Source: Candidatus Helarchaeota archaeon (GTDB lineage Archaea > Asgardarchaeota > Lokiarchaeia > Helarchaeales > HEL-GB-A). Taken from it: a stretch of 6,011 bases of DNA. Positions 1 through 5,114 of this stretch are shown in pieces. Where the stretch lies: positions 1-6,011 of the forward strand of contig JAEOSY010000142.1 in NCBI GenBank assembly GCA_016840125.1, in the 5' to 3' direction. Each line of letters opens with the position of its first letter. Within the stretch, counting starts at the first letter, position 1. Below the pieces are notes generated by a model. That model was given only the letters and a program-made list of their open reading frames with translations, searched no databases and was not told the DNA's origin. The position numbers were made by a program, and so were the translations under genes.

Positions 1-771
1 ATTATATCAGGTGTGGGACCTAGGGGAAAAGCCCAAATACTAACCAGAGAGGAAGGAATTATTGCCGGAATTAGAGAAATAACAATAATTTTTGATTTTT
101 TCCGAGTAAAGAGCGATTGCAAAAAAGCGGATGGGGACAAAGTCCGCCCTAACGACGTTTTAATAGAGTTAGATGGTGAAGTAAAAAATATATTACAGGG
201 GGAACGAACCGCCTTAAACTTGCTAATGAGAATGAGTGGTATTGCAACAGCCACTTACAAACTTATGGACAAGATTAGAAAAGTCAATTCTACTGTAAAG
301 ATTGCATGTACCAGAAAAACAACTCCTGGCTTTCGTTACTTCGAGAAAAGGGCAGTCGAATTGGCTACAGGAGATTCCCATCGATTCCGTTTGGATGATA
401 TGGTATTAATAAAAGATAATCATTTAAAAATTGTTCCGGATATTCCAGATCTGATAAAAACGGTGCGGAGCAAATTAAGTTTCAGTAAAAAGATTGAAAT
501 TGAAGTTACTTCCCCAGATCAAGCGCTTGAGGCTGCCAAAACGCAAGTGGATATTATAATGTTAGATAATTTTACAGTTTCCAATGTACAAAAAACAATC
601 AAGTTATTAGAACAGCAGAATTTACGAGAACACGTAATACTTGAAGTTTCAGGAAATATAACCCCAGATAATATTCTTGAATTTGCAAAGCTGAACGTAG
701 ATGTAATCTCTTTGGGATATTTAACTCATTCTTTTAAATCAATGGATGTAACTTTGGATTTACAGTTATAA
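1..771 (+). CDS. nadC: Nicotinate-nucleotide pyrophosphorylase (quinolinate phosphoribosyltransferase), 5'-truncated by window edge
   Basis: NadC makes nicotinate mononucleotide from quinolinate and PRPP, releasing CO2 and PPi, in de novo NAD synthesis in the cytoplasm. The frame is open from base 1; the GTG at 13 is probably an internal valine, because the family normally has some 30 further N-terminal residues. Counting from that GTG, the protein shows the family's ERTALN block (64-69), the SGIAT helix (75-79), TRKTTPGFR (100-108), HR (123-124), LIKDNH (132-137) and the C-terminal SGNI...DVISLGYLTHS barrel end. R65, R101, K102, H123, R124 and K134 match the active-site Arg/Lys/His set known from M. 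tuberculosis and Salmonella NadC, with matching spacing over most of it. The usual GGG before D-x-HR reads ATG (Ala-Thr-Gly, 118-120). The gene ends at TAA 769-771. The tRNA-Cys follows 56 bp downstream with its own TATA-like box. The identification is secure; the start lies outside the window. Confidence 0.96.
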   Translation: MISGVGPRGKAQILTREEGIIAGIREITIIFDFFRVKSDCKKADGDKVRPNDVLIELDGEVKNILQGERTALNLLMRMSGIATATYKLMDKIRKVNSTVKIACTRKTTPGFRYFEKRAVELATGDSHRFRLDDMVLIKDNHLKIVPDIPDLIKTVRSKLSFSKKIEIEVTSPDQALEAAKTQVDIIMLDNFTVSNVQKTIKLLEQQNLREHVILEVSGNITPDNILEFAKLNVDVISLGYLTHSFKSMDVTLDLQL

Positions 772-773
772 AA

Positions 774-792
774 GCGAAAATTTTATAATAAA
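774..792 (+). promoter_or_regulatory. Putative BRE/TATA promoter of tRNA-Cys
   Basis: A purine-rich BRE-like GCGAAAA (774-780) runs into the TATA-like TTTATAATAA (782-791) just after the nadC stop. The box centre is about 42 bp before the tRNA 5' end. Archaeal initiation about 25 bp downstream of the box would give a leader of roughly 15 nt for RNase P to remove. This is inferred from position and composition only, in an AT-rich spacer where such strings arise by chance. Confidence 0.45.
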
Positions 793-827
793 CTCGCCTT
801 TCTGTAATGTAATTATTTGCAATTAAA

Positions 828-920
828 GCCGAGATAGCCTAGAGGCGAGGCGGTGGACTGCAGATAATAAAAATATTAGTAGCGATCCACTATACGAGGG
901 TTCAACTCCCTCTCTCGGCT
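828..920 (+). tRNA. tRNA-Cys(GCA) with a 21-nt intron after position 37
   Basis: The full cloverleaf can be drawn. The acceptor stem is 828-834 with 913-919 (GCCGAGA/TCTCGGC). U8 is T835. The D-stem is 837-840 with 848-851 (GCCT/AGGC) around loop AGAGGCG with G18G19. The anticodon stem is 853-857 with 886-890 (GTGGA/TCCAC). The anticodon GCA is at 860-862, the variable loop TATAC at 891-895, and the T-stem is 896-900 with 908-912 around loop TTCAACT. The discriminator is U73 (T920), the known identity base of Cys tRNAs, which supports the GCA reading. G15 faces C48, a normal Levitt pair. Removing 864-884 leaves a 72-nt body. CCA is not encoded (CTTT follows). A827 could pair with T920, but taking it as position 1 would break the T8/A9 spacing. 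The gene lies between nadC and the converging thiI, whose stop is 17 bp away. Confidence 0.97.
864..884 (+). other. Archaeal tRNA intron (bulge-helix-bulge), between positions 37 and 38
   Basis: The intron junctions form a perfect hBHBh' substrate for the archaeal splicing endonuclease. The inner helix is the anticodon stem (853-857/886-890). The 3-nt bulge 883-885 (C G A) lies on one side. The central 4-bp helix CTGC (858-861) pairs with GTAG (879-882), including one G-U. The second 3-nt bulge is 862-864 (A G A). The outer helix is TAATA (865-869) with TATTA (874-878), closed by an AAAA loop. Cutting after the second base of each bulge removes 864-884 and joins G37 to A38. The intron is AT-rich and has no open reading frame. 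Confidence 0.95.
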
Positions 921-937
921 CTTTAAGATTACGTATT

Positions 938-2134
938 TTAGGGATATAATGATATTTTCATTTCTTTTATATTCTGAAATCCTTCATCTATCAATTCTTG
1001 AATCTCATGTTCCTTTTCAATTTTTAAAATATCTTCAAGTATTCCATGGGTTTCTGGATATTGAGGAACTGCTGAGCAACCAGGAGCTTTCATTATTGAA
1101 CTTGAATATAATCCAAGTTTTTCGCTTAATTCAATGATTTCACTCTTGTCAAACCCAATTAATGGGCGAAATACTGGTAAATTGGTCGCTTGGTTTAAAA
1201 CATAAAGATTATCTAGAGTTTGGGACGCAACTTGCCCTAGATTTTCACCCGTAACAATGCCTTTGGCTTTAACTTTGTTGGCTAATTTTTCTGCTATTCT
1301 GTACATAATTCTTTTACAGAAAAGGCAATTCAATTTAAGAGGAATGAATTCTCTTACCTTTTCAAGAATGGGGCCATGAGGAGAGATATATAAGCTAACT
1401 TTACGGTAGGGACTATATTCGAAAAGTTGGCGCAAACCCTTAACAACCCGTTCATTTGCAGCTTCAGTTGTGAAGGGATTAAGATCACAATAAAGTGGAA
1501 TTATGTCACAACCTCGTTTCATCATTAACCACGATGCAACAGGACTATCGATTCCGCCAGATATCAGAGCGACTAAAGTGCCTTGAGATCCATAAGGAAG
1601 ACCAGCCAGACCACGGTCAATTTGGTTGAATATGAAAGCTTTAGCATCACGAATTTCAATGTGGATAGTGTGATCAGGCTTTGATAGATTCACCGAAATT
1701 TGGCGGTCTGAGTAATTTTCTAATAAATGTGCACCTACCTCTACAGAAATATCTTGAGATGAATATGGGTGTTTACCAACACGTTTCGTGCGTACTGCAA
1801 ATGTTTCCTTGTCTTTGAAAATAGATTCCGCTAATTTCAATGCGCCGTCACAAATTTCATTTTTATTAGAGGAAACTTGAAATGAAGGGCTGAAGGAGAC
1901 AATACCAAAGCATTTTCTAAGTTCTTCACTCGCTTTAGCGATATCTTTAATATGAAGAAAGAGGCGACCTCTAGTAGGAAGTAACTGCAATTTTTCATAA
2001 CTTATGTTTTTTCTTTGGAGCACTTGTCTAATCCGATTGACTAAAGTATTTTCCAATTTCCGTCTGACTTTTTTACTTTTTAACCCAATTTCTCCATATC
2101 TTATAATTAAAAAGTCAAAAAGCTCATTATGCAT
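938..2134 (-). CDS. thiI: tRNA 4-thiouridine synthase ThiI, archaeal type without rhodanese domain
   Basis: ThiI adenylates U8 of tRNA and replaces its oxygen with sulfur to give 4-thiouridine. The 398-aa protein has an N-terminal ferredoxin-like region with RYGEIGLKS (12-20), a THUMP RNA-binding domain (about 60-165), and a PP-loop ATPase domain opening with SGGIDS (192-197), the pyrophosphatase motif. The conserved GENLGQVASQTLDNL block is at 296-310. It ends about 80 residues short of E. coli ThiI, which carries a C-terminal rhodanese domain. As in methanogen ThiI, it has C270-x2-C273 and a third cysteine C353 in APGCSAVP; in those homologues three cysteines are reported to hold an Fe-S cluster needed for thiolation. 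That role is inferred here. ATG is at 2134-2132, with GGAG 10 nt upstream (2148-2145 on the minus strand). The gene is divergent from the E1-like gene and convergent with tRNA-Cys, itself a U8-bearing potential substrate. Confidence 0.95.
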   Translation of the reverse strand: MHNELFDFLIIRYGEIGLKSKKVRRKLENTLVNRIRQVLQRKNISYEKLQLLPTRGRLFLHIKDIAKASEELRKCFGIVSFSPSFQVSSNKNEICDGALKLAESIFKDKETFAVRTKRVGKHPYSSQDISVEVGAHLLENYSDRQISVNLSKPDHTIHIEIRDAKAFIFNQIDRGLAGLPYGSQGTLVALISGGIDSPVASWLMMKRGCDIIPLYCDLNPFTTEAANERVVKGLRQLFEYSPYRKVSLYISPHGPILEKVREFIPLKLNCLFCKRIMYRIAEKLANKVKAKGIVTGENLGQVASQTLDNLYVLNQATNLPVFRPLIGFDKSEIIELSEKLGLYSSSIMKAPGCSAVPQYPETHGILEDILKIEKEHEIQELIDEGFQNIKEMKISLYP

Positions 2135-2184
2135 CTTATTGGTGCTCCATTCAGCTATTATAAATTTGAAACGGAAACGTTAGA

Positions 2185-2197
2185 TATTTATTATAAG
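2185..2197 (-). promoter_or_regulatory. Putative TATA box for thiI
   Basis: Read on the minus strand, CTTATAATAAATA spans 2197-2185. It would place a transcription start near 2167 and give a leader of about 30 nt containing the GGAG at 2148-2145. A second TATA-like string (TTTATAATAG, minus, about 2165-2156) is nearer the gene. If used, it would give a nearly leaderless mRNA, so the visible GGAG favours the upstream box. Both are weak calls in AT-rich DNA. Confidence 0.35.
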
Positions 2198-2201
2198 CCC
2201 G

Positions 2202-2214
2202 TTTTTATAAATTA
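2202..2214 (+). promoter_or_regulatory. Putative TATA box for the E1-like gene
   Basis: TTTTTATAAATTA at 2202-2214 lies about 60 bp before the TTG start at 2271. Initiation about 25 bp downstream would leave a leader of roughly 35 nt including the SD-like GGGTG (2257-2261). With the thiI box on the other strand just to its left, the 136-bp spacer looks like a compact divergent promoter. The call rests on position and composition alone. Confidence 0.35.
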
Positions 2215-2270
2215 AATTTGTGAAAAGAATATAACAAACAAAGCCTATTACATCTTGGGTGTGACACGAA

Positions 2271-3017
2271 TTGGTTAATGACAACTTATCAGATACTGAA
2301 AAGGAGAGATACACTCGTCAATTAATTATTAAAAATTGGGGTGAATCAACTCAGGTTAAATTGAAACAAAGTACTATTGTAATCATTGGAATTGGGGGAT
2401 TAGGAAGTATTAATTCGATTTATGCAGCTGCGGCAGGGTTTGGCAAAATAAAAATTGTGGATCATGACGTGGTTGATTTAAGTAATCTAAATAGGCAAGT
2501 GGTGCATTATACATCCGATGTATCCAAAAAGAAGGTGGAATCGGCAGCTGGAAAACTATCTGCCTTAAATCCAGAAATTAAAATAGAACCTTATGATACT
2601 AAACTTACTGAAGAAAATATAGTTGATATTATCAAAGATTGTGATGTGGTTTTAGATTGTTTGGACAATTTTGCGACTCGATTTCTCTTGAATAAAACAT
2701 GCATAGAACTGGGAAAACCATACGTGCATGCCGCTTGTTACGCATTTGAAGGGAGAATTTTAACCATTGTACCGGGAGAGGGACCATGTCTACAATGTTT
2801 TTATCCTAAAAAACCACAGGAAATGAAAACAATTCCGGTTGTGGGCGCTGCTGTTGGGATAATGGCGTCTATAGAAATTACTGAAGCGATAAAATGTGTT
2901 ACTGGGATCGGAAAACCACTAATTGGGCGTCTTTTAATAGTTGATGGTCTAAATATGATGTTTGACATAATTGAGGTTAAGCGCCACCCAGATTGCCCTG
3001 TTTGTAGTAAATACTGA
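2271..3017 (+). CDS. MoeB/ThiF/HesA-family E1-like adenylyltransferase, no cysteine at the usual catalytic position
   Basis: Proteins of this family bind ATP and adenylate the C-terminal glycine of a ubiquitin-like sulfur carrier (MoaD, ThiS or archaeal SAMP). The 248-aa protein has RYTRQ (13-18), the arginine lent to the partner active site; the nucleotide loop GIGGLG (40-45); VDHDVVDLSNLNRQ (63-76); LDNFATR (131-137); and two zinc-binding pairs, C173-x2-C176 and C242-x2-C245. The segment VVGAAVGIMASIEITEAIK (190-208) aligns without gaps to ThiF, where the thioester/acyl-disulfide cysteine lies five residues before this block; here that position is M185. MoeB tolerates loss of this cysteine, so adenylation alone remains plausible. 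TTG 2271 is the first usable start after an in-frame TGA at 2262, with GGGTG 9 nt upstream. The true carrier partner is not in the window, so no symbol is given. ThiI lies divergently next door. Confidence 0.92.
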   Translation: MVNDNLSDTEKERYTRQLIIKNWGESTQVKLKQSTIVIIGIGGLGSINSIYAAAAGFGKIKIVDHDVVDLSNLNRQVVHYTSDVSKKKVESAAGKLSALNPEIKIEPYDTKLTEENIVDIIKDCDVVLDCLDNFATRFLLNKTCIELGKPYVHAACYAFEGRILTIVPGEGPCLQCFYPKKPQEMKTIPVVGAAVGIMASIEITEAIKCVTGIGKPLIGRLLIVDGLNMMFDIIEVKRHPDCPVCSKY

Positions 3018-3030
3018 AAAGATGGGAAAA

Positions 3031-3046
3031 TTGTTTAATTTTTTTG
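3031..3046 (+). terminator. T-rich terminator downstream of the E1-like gene
   Basis: A T-rich stretch with a run of seven T (3039-3045) begins 13 bp after the E1-like gene's TGA. Archaeal RNA polymerase terminates on U-rich tracts without needing a hairpin. It overlaps the last codons of the converging proC gene, so the composition is partly set by the AAN/AAA codons there. Confidence 0.4.
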
Positions 3047-3859
3047 TGCTCTCAATTCTTTCGATCGTTCGGTAGCCATTTTTACTGCATCTATAAGTGC
3101 ATTGCGAAAATTATGTTTCTCTAAAGCAAGAAGTCCTTGGATAGTCGTTCCTCCGGGAGATGTTACCTTATCTTTCAAAGCTCCAGGATGTAGATCGGTT
3201 TCTAGGACCATTTTTGCAGCACCTAAGGTTGTTTGTGCCGCTAATATAGTGGAGATTTTAGCTGGTAATCCCAGTGCAGCTCCAGCATCACTGAGTGCTT
3301 CAATAGCTAAAAATATATAGGCAGGGCCAGACCCACTTAATCCAGTTACAACATCCATTAATTCTTCTTTTACTTCAACAACTTCTCCAATCGATTCGAA
3401 TATCGCCTTAGCTATTTGATAAGTATGATTTGAGGCATGAGCACCGCGACATAAGGCGGAAACCGCAGCATTCACCGTTGCGCAGATATTTGGCATAACC
3501 CGAATAACAGGAATTGCTTTGTTAATATTTTGTTCGATATAAGAGGTTTCAATACCTGCAGCAATAGAAATAATTGCATCAACATTTTTTATATAATTGG
3601 AAATTTCATGTAAAACAGGTTCAATTCCCTGCGGTTTAACACAGAGAAGTACAATATCGACTTTTTCTAATAAATCCTTGTTGTCTGAACATATTTGAAC
3701 TTTAAACTGATCTTGAATTTTCGTCAATTTTTTTTGATCAATATCAGCTGCAAAAATCTTTTCGGGATTTAATTTTGCAAATGATATCAATCCATTAATC
3801 AAACTTTCACCCATATTTCCGGTTCCAATTATGCCTATTTTCTTATTTTGGATATCCAT
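3035..3859 (-). CDS. proC: Pyrroline-5-carboxylate reductase
   Basis: ProC reduces 1-pyrroline-5-carboxylate to L-proline with NAD(P)H, the last step of proline synthesis. The chosen form is 274 aa, close to the usual ~270. The N-terminal Rossmann fold shows IGIIGTGNMG (8-17), then CVKPQ (73-77), SIAAG (98-102) and VIRVMPN (118-124). The all-alpha C-terminal dimer domain holds TGLSGSGPAYIF (172-183) and the family signature KDKVTSPGGTT (229-239). The ATG at 3859-3857 is preferred: AAGGTG (3873-3868, minus strand) lies 8 nt upstream of it. The frame also opens three codons earlier at a GTG (3868), but that codon overlaps the SD sequence. The gene converges on the E1-like gene, with 17 bp between stops. 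It lies downstream of the zinc-ribbon gene on the same strand, separated by 133 bp carrying a T-rich terminator region and a candidate promoter, so it is probably transcribed alone. Confidence 0.96.
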   Translation of the reverse strand: MDIQNKKIGIIGTGNMGESLINGLISFAKLNPEKIFAADIDQKKLTKIQDQFKVQICSDNKDLLEKVDIVLLCVKPQGIEPVLHEISNYIKNVDAIISIAAGIETSYIEQNINKAIPVIRVMPNICATVNAAVSALCRGAHASNHTYQIAKAIFESIGEVVEVKEELMDVVTGLSGSGPAYIFLAIEALSDAGAALGLPAKISTILAAQTTLGAAKMVLETDLHPGALKDKVTSPGGTTIQGLLALEKHNFRNALIDAVKMATERSKELRAQKN

Positions 3860-3901
3860 TTGACTCACACCTTAGAATAGCTAAAAATAACAAGTTGATC
3901 T

Positions 3902-3916
3902 ACTTTAAATTTTTCG
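3902..3916 (-). promoter_or_regulatory. Putative BRE/TATA promoter of proC
   Basis: On the minus strand CGAAAAA followed by TTTAAAGT spans 3916-3902, resembling a BRE plus TATA box. A start about 25 bp downstream (near 3880) would leave a leader of about 20 nt that still contains the AAGGTG ribosome site. Position fits well; sequence support is modest. Confidence 0.4.
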
Positions 3917-3946
3917 AATTAAGGAGATGGTAAACTAGGGAATATG

Positions 3947-3990
3947 TAAAAAAGGTAAAAGAAGGGTTAAAATAAAGTGAAAAATTAAGG
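3947..3990 (-). terminator. T-rich terminator region after the zinc-ribbon gene
   Basis: On the minus strand, the 45 bases after the zinc-ribbon gene's TAA hold successive T tracts, including T5 (3984-3980), T4 (3972-3969) and T6 (3953-3948). No strong hairpin is apparent. Serial U-rich tracts are typical of archaeal intrinsic termination and would separate this transcript from proC downstream. Confidence 0.45.
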
Positions 3991-3992
3991 AA

Positions 3993-4706
3993 TTACTCTA
4001 ATTCAGTTCCACAATTGGTGCAGAATTTCGCCCCTGAAGTGATTTCTTCACCACAAGCTGGACAGAAATCACCGGCATCAATGTTACCACCAGTAGGGGA
4101 AAAATCTGTACTGCTAGGAGAACTAGAAGTAGCTAGAGATGGAGTAGATGGCGCGGCGTCCATTTTTGGGGGGGAGATTGTTTCAGGGGGGGCGGAGGGA
4201 GAAGGTGAGGGAAATGAACCGGGAGGTTGCTGATATGCGGGGGGCTGGGAACCCGGTTGAGGAAATTGTTGTTGTGGGTAAGTTGGAGGATATTGCCCAG
4301 GAGGGGGTTGTTGTTGCCCATAGGGTCCAGGGAATCCTGCAGGATATGCGGGTTTTGCAAAAAGCTGCTTTCTTAATGCATCCATTGCATACCAAAAAGA
4401 AGTTGAAACGACCTTTTTGATTTTACTATGGGTGGGACAGTTTAACATGAGCGTAGTTTTATCTTTCTCAGTTTTTTGACGTATATCAGTTAAATTTGAA
4501 CTACATTTTGGACATTGGTAGAGATGTTTAATAACGGTAGGCATCCATTCATTTTGCTGCGACATATTAAATTTTCGCTTGCCAGCATGTTTACTTTCAC
4601 ATCTAACTTCAAATAAAGCAAACCCTTTCTTAGAAACTAAAATTCTGTCAATACTCAAGGGTTTTTGACACTTTCTACAGATGAATTCGCCTTCAATAGG
4701 ATCCAT
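3993..4706 (-). CDS. Zinc-ribbon protein with proline/glutamine-rich linker, function unknown
   Basis: I do not recognise a named family. The 237-aa protein has three parts. Residues 8-95 hold two similar putative zinc sites: C10-x2-C13...C36-x3-H40 and C65-x2-C68...C90-x2-H93, looking like a tandem duplication. Residues 117-190 are low-complexity, with 25 prolines in 74 residues and many Q, G, Y and S, including QQQPPP, PPTYPQQQ and SPSPS; this is predicted disorder. Residues 191-212 are Ser/Thr/Gly-rich. The C-terminus is a compact zinc ribbon CPACG...CTNCG (C215, C218, C229, C232). There is no signal peptide or membrane segment, so it is likely cytoplasmic, acting through nucleic acid or protein binding (inference). 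ATG 4706-4704 follows AAGGAG (4722-4717, minus strand) with 10 nt spacing. The linker DNA is GC-rich with C7 runs, unlike its neighbours. It is divergent from the roadblock-like gene. Confidence 0.88.
   Translation of the reverse strand: MDPIEGEFICRKCQKPLSIDRILVSKKGFALFEVRCESKHAGKRKFNMSQQNEWMPTVIKHLYQCPKCSSNLTDIRQKTEKDKTTLMLNCPTHSKIKKVVSTSFWYAMDALRKQLFAKPAYPAGFPGPYGQQQPPPGQYPPTYPQQQFPQPGSQPPAYQQPPGSFPSPSPSAPPETISPPKMDAAPSTPSLATSSSPSSTDFSPTGGNIDAGDFCPACGEEITSGAKFCTNCGTELE
4168..4249 (+). repeat. G-run cluster with G-quadruplex potential, inside the zinc-ribbon gene
   Basis: The plus strand (template strand of the gene) carries G runs at 4168-4174 (G7), 4186-4192 (G7), 4197-4199, 4209-4211, 4221-4223, 4239-4244 (G6) and 4247-4249. 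The spacers are mostly 2-11 nt, with one of 15 nt. The coding strand is correspondingly C-rich, spelling Pro and Ser-Pro codons. Several quadruplex pairings are possible on the G strand. Whether any forms is not shown by sequence alone. Confidence 0.55.
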
Positions 4707-4863
4707 TCTTTTTTTTCTCCTTGAAAATGAATGACTTAATTAATTGTGTATATCATAATACTTAAAGTACAAATATTTTTAGAAGTCGGTTATAAGATAT
4801 AACTCCTTCGTGAATATTTAAATTTTAGTGAAAGAAAGGAAGATGATTGAAAGAGAGGAATAA

Positions 4864-4886
4864 GAGAATAAAAGGGAGAATAAAAG
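4864..4886 (+). repeat. Two direct copies of GAGAATAAAAG in a purine tract
   Basis: GAGAATAAAAG occurs at 4864-4874 and again at 4876-4886, a 12-bp period. A looser copy (GAGGAATAAGA, from about 4856) precedes them. They sit in a stretch with no C from 4810 to 4892; between 4830 and 4889 only six bases are pyrimidines, all T. The repeats could be a short tandem duplication or a protein-binding array. Confidence 0.6.
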
Positions 4887-4964
4887 AAATAACCAAGAGT
4901 CAAATTATCATTAACCTATCTGATTTTTAGTATTGAATTTAAAAATATCAACGTGAACTATAGT

Positions 4965-4982
4965 AATCATTTGGGAATGATT
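4965..4982. repeat. 7-bp perfect inverted repeat with TGGG loop
   Basis: AATCATT (4965-4971) and AATGATT (4976-4982) are exact reverse complements around TGGG. It lies about 135 bp upstream of the roadblock-like start. It could be an operator for a dimeric regulator or a small RNA hairpin; there is no T tract directly after it, so a terminator is less likely. Confidence 0.5.
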
Positions 4983-5006
4983 TAACTTACTAGTTGGAGT
5001 TAATGA

Positions 5007-5020
5007 ATTTAAATTTAAAT
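5007..5020. repeat. 14-bp perfect palindrome ATTTAAATTTAAAT
   Basis: The sequence at 5007-5020 equals its own reverse complement. It lies about 100 bp before the roadblock-like start. Possible roles are a TATA-like element, an operator, or chance in AT-rich DNA. Confidence 0.5.
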
Positions 5021-5073
5021 ACAAGATAAAAAACTTAAGAATATGGAAATAATTGTATAAGCAAGGCTGCTGA

Positions 5074-5081
5074 TTTTAAAT
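5074..5081 (+). promoter_or_regulatory. Putative TATA box for the roadblock-like gene
   Basis: TTTTAAAT at 5074-5081 would set initiation near 5103, just before the SD-like GGAGATGAT (5106-5114). That gives a short leader of about 15 nt before the TTG start at 5118. This is a positional inference. Confidence 0.35.
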
Positions 5082-5105
5082 TCACAGACTTCTTAATTAT
5101 ATGAT

Positions 5106-5114
5106 GGAGATGAT
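5106..5114 (+). promoter_or_regulatory. Ribosome binding site that fixes the TTG start at 5118
   Basis: GGAGATGAT differs by one base from GGAGGTGAT, the complement of the usual archaeal 16S rRNA 3' end. Counting from GGAG, the TTG start is 8 nt downstream. An in-frame TAA at 5094 leaves no other start codon before 5118. The nearby ATGs at 5101 and 5104 are in another frame and open only a 14-codon frame. Confidence 0.75.

Noticed and set aside
13..15. GTG at 13 as the nadC start.
   Set aside because: It would leave NadC about 30 residues short, and the frame continues open to base 1.
949..1137. 62-codon plus-strand frame opposite thiI.
   Set aside because: It is antisense to a conserved part of ThiI, has no recognisable motif, and no clear ribosome site.
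2135..2270. Riboswitch upstream of thiI or the E1-like gene.
   Set aside because: The spacer is only 136 bp, divergent, and shows no THI-box or moco-like conserved stems.
3102..3320. 72-codon plus-strand frame opposite proC.
   Set aside because: It is the mirror of the conserved ProC signature region, with no motif of its own.
3860..3868. GTG at 3868 as the proC start.
   Set aside because: The GTG lies at the end of the AAGGTG ribosome site; the ATG at 3859 has that site at 8 nt and gives the usual N-terminus.
4015..4420. Overlapping open frames on both strands inside the zinc-ribbon gene (for example 4148-4420 plus, 4133-4360 minus).
   Set aside because: They exist because the proline-rich, GC-rich coding DNA has few stop codons; their products are Gly/Arg- or Pro-rich nonsense with no domain, while the 3993-4706 frame has coherent zinc motifs and an SD sequence.
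4843..4864. Tiny frame MIEREE in the purine tract, with AGGA before the ATG.
   Set aside because: Six codons of low-complexity sequence; purine-rich DNA resembles an SD sequence by composition alone.
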